NCBI GenBank assembly: GCA_965369305.1
Contig: CBDUQG010000061.1
Span: 1 to 6,258 of the forward strand
Direction: 5' to 3'
Length of the DNA stretch: 6,258 nucleotides
DNA from: JAFGTE01 sp965369305
GTDB lineage: Bacteria; Patescibacteriota; Gracilibacteria; UM-FILTER-43-11
In this document: positions 1 to 6,131 of the stretch, piece by piece
How the letters are laid out: each line of letters starts with the position of its first letter
Position numbering within the stretch: the first letter of the stretch is position 1
Notes under the pieces: generated by a model
What the model saw: only the letters and a program-made list of their open reading frames with translations
The model's database searches: none
Told to the model about the DNA's origin: nothing
Made by a program: the position numbers and the translations under genes

Positions 1-2165
1 GAATTGCTGGTGCTCTATTTAGTGCTTACGAGCTACAAGCCTCGTTCAGAGAAGCATGGAGCACTGACATTGCTGAACGAAAAACTCTTAAATACGCAGA
101 ATCCGGGCTTTGGGCTGCTAACCTTGTGGCAGATGGCGCCGCCGTTGCTGTTATGTATGGCGCTGGAGGCACCGCTGCTACCTACGCCTCCGCAGCTGCC
201 CTTCCACTTATTCCCATCACTTACGCCGCTACCACGATGGGTGAGGTGGTTTATGAAGGGACCAAAACTGATTATGAATGGGTGCAGGCCAACCCCTATG
301 AAACCCTTCATCATTTTTATACCAGTGTGAATTCGATTTCACTGGGTGACGCCTGGATCGGCGGCTTTAAGGCCATGGGTCGTAGCCCGGTTCAGCTGGG
401 AATGACTCTTCTCGGTGGTCCGGCGGTTGCTGCGGGTGCCCCTGTCACTTGGGAAACTCAGGGTCAGAAAGAAGCTTGGGATCAAAGCTACGCTGAAAGC
501 GTTAAGACCAAGGTCAGTACCATGCACAAGATCTATCGCGGGCTGGTCGCCATGCAGAATGACCCGGGTCTTCTGAACGATATCAATACGATGGAACCCG
601 GCAAGGCAAAGGATCGTGCCATTGAAGCTCGTATTAAGAAGAACTACTCGAAATACCACGAGTTCTACTTCAGGAATCTGTGGCCAAATCAAATGACGAG
701 TTACGAACAAGCTCAGAAGTTCATCATGGATGCTCAGATGTTCCACGAAATCATGACCATGAGAGACAGAGTGCGTGAAAAAGGCGGGCAGTTCACACTC
801 ACTGGTGATAATGATCTGCTATTCAATCTTCACAAAGACCGCTATGAAATTCTGGGTGGCATTGAAAACCCACATGCCAAGGTGGATTTCAGACCTGATT
901 TAGTGGTTAAAGCTTACAAGAAAAACCTACTCACTGCCTTCAAGCGAAACGAGGTGATGTGGTCTAATCTTGAAAGGATGGATACCGCTTACCTGGCTCG
1001 TATTTGTGCGCAGATCAGAATGAAAGTCTCTGATCCTGCCATGAAGGAGGCCATGGAGAAAGATGGTTTAGGTGTTGCACTTTCAAGGGAATATCGCTGT
1101 ATTGAGACTTACTTAAAAGCTCATCGTGGTGTAAATCTGAATTTTGCTGTCGGCAACCCATCCTTCCGAGAACCTGTCTGGTCACTGGAAGGTCTTCAGA
1201 AGCACATCGAAGGTCTGGGCAGTTACGAAAACAAGAGCTACACGGACTTTGAGGTATCAGAAAGGAATATGACGGTTGCCGTTCATGCCCTTTATAAATT
1301 CGCTGAATATTTTGGCTACACCGGCGAACCAACTGAAACCGGCCTGAAAGAATTCCTGAATGAGGGCTCTGCCAAATATCACGGTATTTATTGGGACGGA
1401 AGTGGCTGGTACCTACAGGAACGTGGTGCAGAGTTTGATGACTTTATGGGTAAGACACTCACCACAGCCGTCGTCACCAAGATGATTAAGCGCATGCGTG
1501 AGCAGCCAGATAATATTCTGGAACACCGCCAGGACACCATTTTTGTTGACGCTTATGATTACAGCTATGAAGTGAAGGAAAAAATGGCGGGCGCCTTGCA
1601 GAAGGGTCTTGAAGAAGGTGAAACTAGAGGTTATGGGGGTGAAAAACGTAAAGCAAAACTAGACAGTCCAGATGACTACATCGTGCCACCAGCTGTGTTT
1701 AATGTAGATAAGCCTGACTACAGCCTTGAGCCAGCCGCGCTGAAAGAAGGTTATAAAAAAGCCATTGATGACATCAAGCGTCAAACGCTTTGGACTAAAC
1801 TGGATTACGAGATTGAAGACGAGAACTACATTAAACTGAAGCGAAAGGATGGTGGTGCCACGATTTGGCTAACCCGGCATGGGAAAACTTGGGAGGTCGG
1901 TAGTAAAGGACCTGACGTTTGTCGGGGGCTTACCCTTAATCAAGCTGTTGCCTTAGGTAATTTGGTTAACTGGACGCGCCAGTGGATCAAGAAGAGTGGC
2001 AAGACGCCTGAATCTACTGCCTTTGAAATTGATGGTGACCGGATTGACTTTAAGGTCAAAAACAACTGGATGGATACCAGCTTCATTGAGCATTGGGATG
2101 AATTCTATGGCAAAATCGGCCTCAGTAGAGAAAAATGCGTCGAGGTTCTTAATGCCTTCTTTTAA
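1..2165 (+). CDS. Large unrecognised membrane-associated protein, C-terminal part (5' end outside window)
   Basis: I do not recognise this family. The frame is open from base 3 to the TAA at 2163-2165, giving 720 visible residues. A GTG at 126 (visible residue 42) is only an internal valine, because coding-like sequence (IAGALFSAYELQASFREAW) continues upstream to the edge without a stop; the real start is outside the window. Visible residues about 37-80 are hydrophobic and rich in Ala and Gly (AAVAVMYGAGGTAATYAS), followed by a second weakly hydrophobic stretch at about 131-149, so one to three membrane passes or a small-residue helical hairpin are plausible. The remainder is soluble-looking, mixed helical, with many Trp and Tyr residues. 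The last 120 residues have a beta-rich look (IKLKRKDGGATIWLTRHGK). Only four cysteines are visible and I see no catalytic motif. It ends tail to tail with the minus-strand gene at 2162-2773. Confidence 0.85.
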   Translation, partial: IAGALFSAYELQASFREAWSTDIAERKTLKYAESGLWAANLVADGAAVAVMYGAGGTAATYASAAALPLIPITYAATTMGEVVYEGTKTDYEWVQANPYETLHHFYTSVNSISLGDAWIGGFKAMGRSPVQLGMTLLGGPAVAAGAPVTWETQGQKEAWDQSYAESVKTKVSTMHKIYRGLVAMQNDPGLLNDINTMEPGKAKDRAIEARIKKNYSKYHEFYFRNLWPNQMTSYEQAQKFIMDAQMFHEIMTMRDRVREKGGQFTLTGDNDLLFNLHKDRYEILGGIENPHAKVDFRPDLVVKAYKKNLLTAFKRNEVMWSNLERMDTAYLARICAQIRMKVSDPAMKEAMEKDGLGVALSREYRCIETYLKAHRGVNLNFAVGNPSFREPVWSLEGLQKHIEGLGSYENKSYTDFEVSERNMTVAVHALYKFAEYFGYTGEPTETGLKEFLNEGSAKYHGIYWDGSGWYLQERGAEFDDFMGKTLTTAVVTKMIKRMREQPDNILEHRQDTIFVDAYDYSYEVKEKMAGALQKGLEEGETRGYGGEKRKAKLDSPDDYIVPPAVFNVDKPDYSLEPAALKEGYKKAIDDIKRQTLWTKLDYEIEDENYIKLKRKDGGATIWLTRHGKTWEVGSKGPDVCRGLTLNQAVALGNLVNWTRQWIKKSGKTPESTAFEIDGDRIDFKVKNNWMDTSFIEHWDEFYGKIGLSREKCVEVLNAFF

Positions 2166-2773
2166 AGCTCTTCGAAGTTCTTACGACGCCCTTCAGCATT
2201 GAAGTACTTGAAGTAAAGCCCTTTAACGGCTTCGAAGGTACTATTTAGAAGTCCTTTCAGGGTTTCCTGGAGTTGGCGAATTCTGGCAATGGAAGTGTTG
2301 TATTCCTGAGCAGAGCCAGTGGAAAGGTTTTTCTTGAGGCGGCTGGCTTTTTTAAGCTCCTGTTTGATTTGAGTCTTGATGGCTGTGCGAATTTTCTTGA
2401 TCATGATTTCTTCGCGAGGCAGTCCCCGGCGCGCGGCAAAAGCGGCCGCAGCTTGAGCTTTTCGGTCATCTTGCATCTGCCCTCCCCCACTGATATCACG
2501 ACGCTCACCGGACTCCCCCTTTTTTTCGGATACCACTTCCTTGGGCGCTTCCACGCCAGACATCACATCCGCAACTTCAGACTGAACACCCTCAGCGCTT
2601 TGCATGACGGCTTCATGACCTTCATTTTGACGCTCAGATTGTTTCTTTGAGATCAGATTGTCGACTGTTTCTGTTTTCGATTCCTGGCGGATTTTTTCTG
2701 TGTTTTTGTCGTGATGCGACTCCAAGAACGGCTGGTTAAGGACTGGTGGGATTATAACAAGAAATCTTGTCAT
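2162..2773 (-). CDS. Unrecognised 203-residue protein: charged disordered N-half, basic helical C-half
   Basis: I do not recognise this protein and assign no function. Residues about 18-105 are dominated by Glu, Lys, Ser and Gln and look disordered. Residues about 105-203 look like two or three amphipathic, strongly basic helices (KKIRTAIKTQIKQELKKASR; later ARIRQLQETLKGLL), which suggests binding to nucleic acid, membrane or a partner protein; this is inference. There is no Cys and no convincing signal peptide. The ATG at 2773 is the first start, but the hydrophobic opening (MTRFLVIIPPVLNQPF) is unlike the rest, and a perfect TATAAT lies over codons 6-8. Translation may therefore begin at the TTG at 2725 (codon 17) or the ATG at 2605 (codon 57). 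The TAA stop shares the palindrome TTAA with the TAA of the upstream plus-strand gene. The opposite strand also holds an open frame at 2273-2650, but its protein is less plausible. Confidence 0.7.
   Translation of the reverse strand: MTRFLVIIPPVLNQPFLESHHDKNTEKIRQESKTETVDNLISKKQSERQNEGHEAVMQSAEGVQSEVADVMSGVEAPKEVVSEKKGESGERRDISGGGQMQDDRKAQAAAAFAARRGLPREEIMIKKIRTAIKTQIKQELKKASRLKKNLSTGSAQEYNTSIARIRQLQETLKGLLNSTFEAVKGLYFKYFNAEGRRKNFEEL
2753..2758 (+). promoter_or_regulatory. Candidate -10 element for the oxidoreductase-HIT-rsmI cluster
   Basis: TATAAC matches the -10 consensus at five of six positions and overlaps the minus-strand TATAAT on the same near-symmetric DNA. Predicted transcription starts near 2765, giving a leader of about 39 nt before the ATG at 2804. 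I see no good -35 at 15-18 bp spacing, so the promoter would need an activator or be weak. It is placed correctly for the first gene of the plus-strand cluster. Confidence 0.35.
2757..2770. promoter_or_regulatory. 14-bp perfect palindrome, operator-like
   Basis: ACAAGA-AA-TCTTGT has 6-bp perfect arms around a 2-bp centre. It overlaps the last bases of the plus-strand -10 and its predicted start point, and fills the spacer of the minus-strand promoter. A dimeric regulator bound here would block both directions. It could also be chance, since short palindromes are common in AT-rich spacers. Confidence 0.35.
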
Positions 2774-2803
2774 CAGAAAGCCAAATTGCTACGATGAAAC
2801 GCG

Positions 2804-3439
2804 ATGAAAACGCTTTATTCTTCCACCTTTTTGACTGCCGTCCTGGCCTTCCTGGCCCTGCTCGGTCAAAGCGGCACTCCCGTGACCGTTGTTCAGAATG
2901 CGCCTACACCAGCGTTTCAGACAATTATTGAACCGATTGGACCGTCGCTGATGCCGGCTGAACATGAAAAAGTGACACTTGAAATTTTCAATACCTTTGG
3001 CTGCTCGTCCTGCGACCTTTTTGGTCAGGGTATTTTGCCCCAGCTCGTTGATAAGTATGAAGACAGTGACGAAGTGGAACTACGCCTTTACATGATCCCC
3101 AATCTGGAGAGTGAAGGTGAGCTTTATGCCACACGCGGAGCTCACTGCGCAGCCAAACATGAGCGTTTCTGGGACATGAACTACGAAATGCACCGAGCGG
3201 ATGTTTTAAACAAGCGTGAAGTAGACATCACGGGACAAGGCCTTCATCTGCCGGTTCTGGAATTCCGAAGCTGCATAAGTTCTGAGGAATTTGATCAGCG
3301 CATTGGAGAAGACATTGCTTACGCACAAGCTAAAAAGATTGATCAGAAACCGACTGTCCTGGTTAACGACACCTTGCTACTCGGCCCTCAGCCTATCGAA
3401 AATATTGATCTCATTATTGATAAATATTTAAACCGATAA
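2804..3439 (+). CDS. Exported DsbA-like thiol:disulfide oxidoreductase (thioredoxin fold)
   Basis: This protein probably forms or rearranges disulfides in proteins outside the cytoplasmic membrane. Residues 1-22 form a signal peptide or N-terminal anchor (MKTLY, then a hydrophobic run to LALL). A short linker follows, and the fold begins at about residue 57 with VTLEIFNTFGCSSC, whose C67-S-S-C70 is the redox-active CxxC pair. The KPT at 182-184 is the expected cis-proline loop before the last strands. The segment at 111-130 (HCAAKHERFWDMNYEMH) is typical of the DsbA-like Thioredoxin_4 group. C115 and C157 form a second cysteine pair, as in many members of that group, and may be a structural disulfide. 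At 211 residues the length is normal. The ATG at 2804 has no Shine-Dalgarno motif; another ATG at 2794 is out of frame. The HIT gene begins 3 nt after the TAA. No electron partner (VKOR or DsbB) is visible here. Confidence 0.88.
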   Translation: MKTLYSSTFLTAVLAFLALLGQSGTPVTVVQNAPTPAFQTIIEPIGPSLMPAEHEKVTLEIFNTFGCSSCDLFGQGILPQLVDKYEDSDEVELRLYMIPNLESEGELYATRGAHCAAKHERFWDMNYEMHRADVLNKREVDITGQGLHLPVLEFRSCISSEEFDQRIGEDIAYAQAKKIDQKPTVLVNDTLLLGPQPIENIDLIIDKYLNR

Positions 3440-3442
3440 ATC

Positions 3443-3772
3443 ATGAAGGACTGTATTTTTTGTAAGATTGCCTCCAAAGACATGCAGGCTGATGTTGTTG
3501 GCGAAAACGAAGAGTTTGTTGCTTTTAACGACATCAATCCGCGTGCCAAACATCATATTTTGGTGATTCCCAAGAAGCACATTCCGACCATGAATGATCT
3601 GAATGAAGCTGAAGGAGATGATGCGCTCATCGGACGAATGATGCTATTCGCTCGAGACCTCGCCAAGGAACAAGGCTTTAATGGTCATAAGCTTCAGTTT
3701 CACGTAGGTGAAGGAGGCGGACAAATTATTTTTCACATCCACATGCATCTAATGTCCAATGGCAGTGAATAA
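3443..3772 (+). CDS. HIT (histidine triad) family nucleotide hydrolase/transferase, HINT-like
   Basis: This is a small cytoplasmic nucleotide-binding protein. HINT-type members hydrolyse adenosine phosphoramidates and related adenylates; the true substrate here cannot be told. The opening CIFCKI (C4, C7) is the usual family start, and in some members these cysteines bind zinc. The stretch NDINPRAKHHILVIPKKH (residues 29-46) is a standard HINT core. The triad H98-I-H100-M-H102 is intact, and H100 would be the catalytic nucleophile. GEGGGQ at 89-94 replaces the common NxG-GQ nucleotide-contact loop in slightly altered form. The protein is 109 residues and stops seven residues after the triad, lacking the usual GGRxMxWPPG-like tail. 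It starts 3 nt after the oxidoreductase gene and its last 14 nt overlap rsmI, so it is the middle gene of a likely operon with translational coupling. Confidence 0.92.
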   Translation: MKDCIFCKIASKDMQADVVGENEEFVAFNDINPRAKHHILVIPKKHIPTMNDLNEAEGDDALIGRMMLFARDLAKEQGFNGHKLQFHVGEGGGQIIFHIHMHLMSNGSE

Positions 3773-4436
3773 AGGGAAACTTTACATCGTCGCAACACCT
3801 ATCGGTAATCTGTCCGACCTAACCTTCCGAGCGAAGGAGGTTTTGGAAAATGTGGATCTCGTGGCCTGCGAAGACACCAGGCACACGGGCATTTTGCTCA
3901 AGCACTACGAAATCGATACGCCCAAGCTGTCGTTTCATAGCCATAGCGGGCAAGCTAAAGTCGATAAGATCATGGCTTATTTGGAAGGTGGCAAAGATGT
4001 CGCTCTAGTATCTGATGCCGGGACACCGGGTATTTCGGACCCCGGTTACGTGCTAGTACAAGCAGCCCTGGAGGCAGATGTTGTTGTTAGCCCTATACCA
4101 GGCCCATCAGCCGTTATTACTGCGCTTTGTGCAAGCGGCATGCCGACCGACAAATATTTATACCTAGGTTTTTTACCGGTGAAAAAAGGACGCCAGACTC
4201 TGTTTAAGAAAATGGCTGAATCGCCGTATACGGTGGTGTTTTATGAAAGCCCACATAGACTACGAAAAACCCTGGAACAGCTGAGTGACTTCATTCCGGC
4301 TGATGCCAAAGTAGTGGTCGCTAAAGAGCTAACCAAGATTTACGAAAACTACTATCGCGGCAACTTAAAAGAGGTTCTGGATCAATTGCCAGAGAGCATT
4401 AAAGGTGAGTATGTGGTGATGATAAAACCTACTTAA
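3759..4436 (+). CDS. rsmI: 16S rRNA (cytidine(1402)-2'-O)-methyltransferase RsmI, short form
   Basis: RsmI uses S-adenosylmethionine to 2'-O-methylate C1402 of 16S rRNA in the decoding centre, a modification that tunes initiation and decoding fidelity. It has the tetrapyrrole-methylase fold. Diagnostic motifs appear in order: ATPIGNLSD (12-20), CEDTRHT (37-43), the AdoMet loop VSDAGTPGISDPG (84-96), PIPGPSAV (112-119), GFLPVKKGR (137-145), FYESPHRL (161-168), AKELTK (188-193) and a final GEYVV. The protein is 225 residues, against about 286 in E. coli, because it ends at the methylase domain and lacks the C-terminal extension. The ATG at 3759 lies inside the HIT gene (14-nt overlap); a GTG at 3765 is an alternative start. 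No Shine-Dalgarno motif is seen, so coupling to HIT translation is likely. Its TAA overlaps the stop region of the opposing M23 gene. Confidence 0.96.
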   Translation: MAVNKGKLYIVATPIGNLSDLTFRAKEVLENVDLVACEDTRHTGILLKHYEIDTPKLSFHSHSGQAKVDKIMAYLEGGKDVALVSDAGTPGISDPGYVLVQAALEADVVVSPIPGPSAVITALCASGMPTDKYLYLGFLPVKKGRQTLFKKMAESPYTVVFYESPHRLRKTLEQLSDFIPADAKVVVAKELTKIYENYYRGNLKEVLDQLPESIKGEYVVMIKPT

Positions 4437-6120
4437 GCTCGCTCAAGAATTCATCCGGCACATGCTCAATGGCCAGCTCCTCGAGTGGTAGGTAGTTGAG
4501 TGGATTCACTGGCTCTCCTTTGTGGTACACCTCAAAGTGTAAATGTGGTCCGGTGGTCTGAAGTCCTGCCCCTTGAGTACCCGGCGTTCCTCCGGAAAGA
4601 CCGATCAATTCGCCTTTTTTGACGGTGGTTCCAGCGGTCACCATGATTTCAGAAACATGCCCATAAACCGTAACAAGGTTGTTTTTGTGAGCCAGCACAA
4701 TATAGCTGTAACCTTTTCCATTATCCTTGGTTTGGAAGACGTATGAGTTGGCTGGTGCACGAATTTCGGTGTACTGCTTAGCGCGAATATCGATGGCGTT
4801 ATGAACTCCCCAACGCTTCGGGTAGGTAGGATCTTTGAACTCAGCCGTAATCTTGTTGGCTGGAACAGGCCAAGCAAATGGCTTGCGAGATTTTGATGTG
4901 ATGTCTTCGGCTGATTGACCGTCAATGGAGTCAATCATGTCGAGTGTTTCTTCGGCCTGCTGAAGCTCCATGAAATCCTCAGGCTCCTCTGCTTCATGGA
5001 CCTCATCGAGTCCGTCGTCCAGAATATCGAGCTTGCTATTGATGAGCTCAATATTATCTTGAAGGTTTTGCACCGCAATTGCTGCCTCAAGCTGCTCTTG
5101 AAGTGCTTCTTCCAGGAGGAGTTGATACTTTTCCTCTTCCCCCTGAGTTTCTTCTAGGAGCTGCTTCTTTGTCAGTCTGGTTTCTTCGTAGCTGAGCTTT
5201 TCCTCTGCCAGTCTTTCGTAAAGGAAGTTCAGCTCTTCTTGTTCACGTAAAATATCGTCTTGGCGCTCCAAAAGTTCCTGGCGAGTGCGGTCCAGATCGT
5301 GAAATACCTGGCGACCGGTCTCCTCCATGATCTTGAAGTACTCCTGACCCAGGAGGTTCTCACTCACTGAGCTGTCAGCCAGCAGCAGTTTGAGCGTACT
5401 AGCACTGTCGTCATAAAGATCAAAGAAGCGATTTTCTTCCTGATAAAGGAGTTTTACGTAATCCAAAACAATCTTTTTCTGGATGTCCAGCTCAACCTCT
5501 GCCCGCTGCAAAAAGAGCATGGCATCTTTGATTTCAATCTGTTTCTCGGCAATCATGACCTCAGCGTTGGTCATTTTTTCTTTCGTCAGGCGAATCTGGT
5601 CGTTGATCAAATCAATTTGGCCCTGAAGCTCGTTTACTTGTTCGCGGATGGGTGCGAGCTTTTCTTCTGTTTCGGCAATCTGCCTTTCAAGTTCATCAAA
5701 GCGACTTTTTTGCTCTTCGAGGTTCTGCTCAACGCCACTCAGGCGCTTTTCGGCGAAGGATTTTTTACCACCCCAGTTAGAAATCAAACTCTGGCGATAT
5801 TCTTCGAAAGAATCTGGTGATTCCGGCACCTGAGGCAGCTCTGCCTCATCACGCTCTACTTCTCGGGGCACATCTGGTTCAAACTCAGTGACCTGAAAGC
5901 CATCTTCATTGAAGACGCCAACATCTGTCACATCCCAAAGCGTTTCGCTATACCTTGCTCCACCATCATCCGTAAAAGGCTCAATCGGAATGTCGATATC
6001 AGTGAAGTGATAATGCCCTTCATCGGCCAATGCCAGATATGGCAGAAGGATGGCCGAAGCCAGTAAGATAGAAAGGAACCGTTTTGTTGAGCTAAATAGA
6101 GACAAAAAGTCGAGGTTCAA
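4429..6120 (-). CDS. Exported coiled-coil M23 (LytM-type) metallopeptidase, EnvC/PcsB-like architecture
   Basis: This is a probable peptidoglycan endopeptidase acting outside the membrane in wall remodelling or cell separation. Residues 1-32 are a signal peptide, with likely cleavage after ALA (30-32). Residues 33-110 form an acidic N-terminal region I do not recognise. Residues about 121-230 and 263-368 are long coiled coils joined by a hinge near 236-262 (STLKLLLADSSVSENLL), the arrangement seen in EnvC and PcsB-type proteins. An acidic linker (369-410) leads to the M23 domain (about 413-543). Zinc ligands H440, D444 (HNAID) and H528, plus catalytic H488 (YGH) and H526 (HLH), are all present, so unlike EnvC the enzyme should be active. 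There is no cysteine. The only start near the 5' end is TTG at 6120, since a stop lies three codons upstream and the next ATG is codon 183; TTG at codon 6 is an alternative. FtsEX is the known partner of EnvC and PcsB but is not in the window. Confidence 0.93.
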   Translation of the reverse strand: MNLDFLSLFSSTKRFLSILLASAILLPYLALADEGHYHFTDIDIPIEPFTDDGGARYSETLWDVTDVGVFNEDGFQVTEFEPDVPREVERDEAELPQVPESPDSFEEYRQSLISNWGGKKSFAEKRLSGVEQNLEEQKSRFDELERQIAETEEKLAPIREQVNELQGQIDLINDQIRLTKEKMTNAEVMIAEKQIEIKDAMLFLQRAEVELDIQKKIVLDYVKLLYQEENRFFDLYDDSASTLKLLLADSSVSENLLGQEYFKIMEETGRQVFHDLDRTRQELLERQDDILREQEELNFLYERLAEEKLSYEETRLTKKQLLEETQGEEEKYQLLLEEALQEQLEAAIAVQNLQDNIELINSKLDILDDGLDEVHEAEEPEDFMELQQAEETLDMIDSIDGQSAEDITSKSRKPFAWPVPANKITAEFKDPTYPKRWGVHNAIDIRAKQYTEIRAPANSYVFQTKDNGKGYSYIVLAHKNNLVTVYGHVSEIMVTAGTTVKKGELIGLSGGTPGTQGAGLQTTGPHLHFEVYHKGEPVNPLNYLPLEELAIEHVPDEFLSELK

Positions 6121-6128
6121 GAATTCTT
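6119..6128. promoter_or_regulatory. 10-bp perfect palindrome at the M23 transcription/translation start
   Basis: AAGAATTCTT is a perfect 10-bp palindrome covering the predicted start point and the first two bases of the TTG codon. With flanks it reads CAAGAATTCTTA on the plus strand, 10 of 12 positions identical to CAAGAAATCTTG at 2758-2769 beside the oxidoreductase promoter. It is a possible shared operator, though the element is short and CAAGAATTC also occurs inside coding sequence at 4444-4452. Confidence 0.3.
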
Positions 6129-6131
6129 ATT

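Larger units (their letters stand above)
2751..2778 (-). promoter_or_regulatory. Candidate promoter for the minus-strand 203-residue gene
   Basis: Read on the minus strand, 2756-2751 is a perfect TATAAT. The best -35 at 16-bp spacing is TTCTGA (2778-2773), matching TTGACA at three of six positions, so the -35 is weak. Transcription would begin near 2744, inside the longest form of the gene, which implies either a later translation start or a second promoter further upstream. Confidence 0.4.

Noticed and set aside
4..330. Plus-strand open frame with a Pro/Leu-rich product at the left edge
   Set aside because: It is a shifted frame of the large gene, whose own frame stays open through the same bases and continues for 720 codons.
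339..1332. Minus-strand open frames opposite the large gene (339-746 and 1015-1332)
   Set aside because: Their products look like no protein family, and they lie fully antisense to a long, compositionally consistent coding frame.
2216..2232. Small hairpin AAGCC / GGCTT near the convergent junction, as a terminator
   Set aside because: It has only a 5-bp stem, no following T-run, and lies within coding sequence of the 203-residue gene.
2273..2650. Plus-strand open frame of 125 codons opposite the 203-residue gene
   Set aside because: Its product is an irregular Phe/Leu/Ser-rich sequence, whereas the minus strand gives a coherent charged and helical protein with a promoter-like element. This is the least certain of the rejections.
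4543..5833. Open frames on both strands inside the M23 gene
   Set aside because: All overlap a protein with complete M23 catalytic motifs and regular coiled-coil heptads, so they are shadows.
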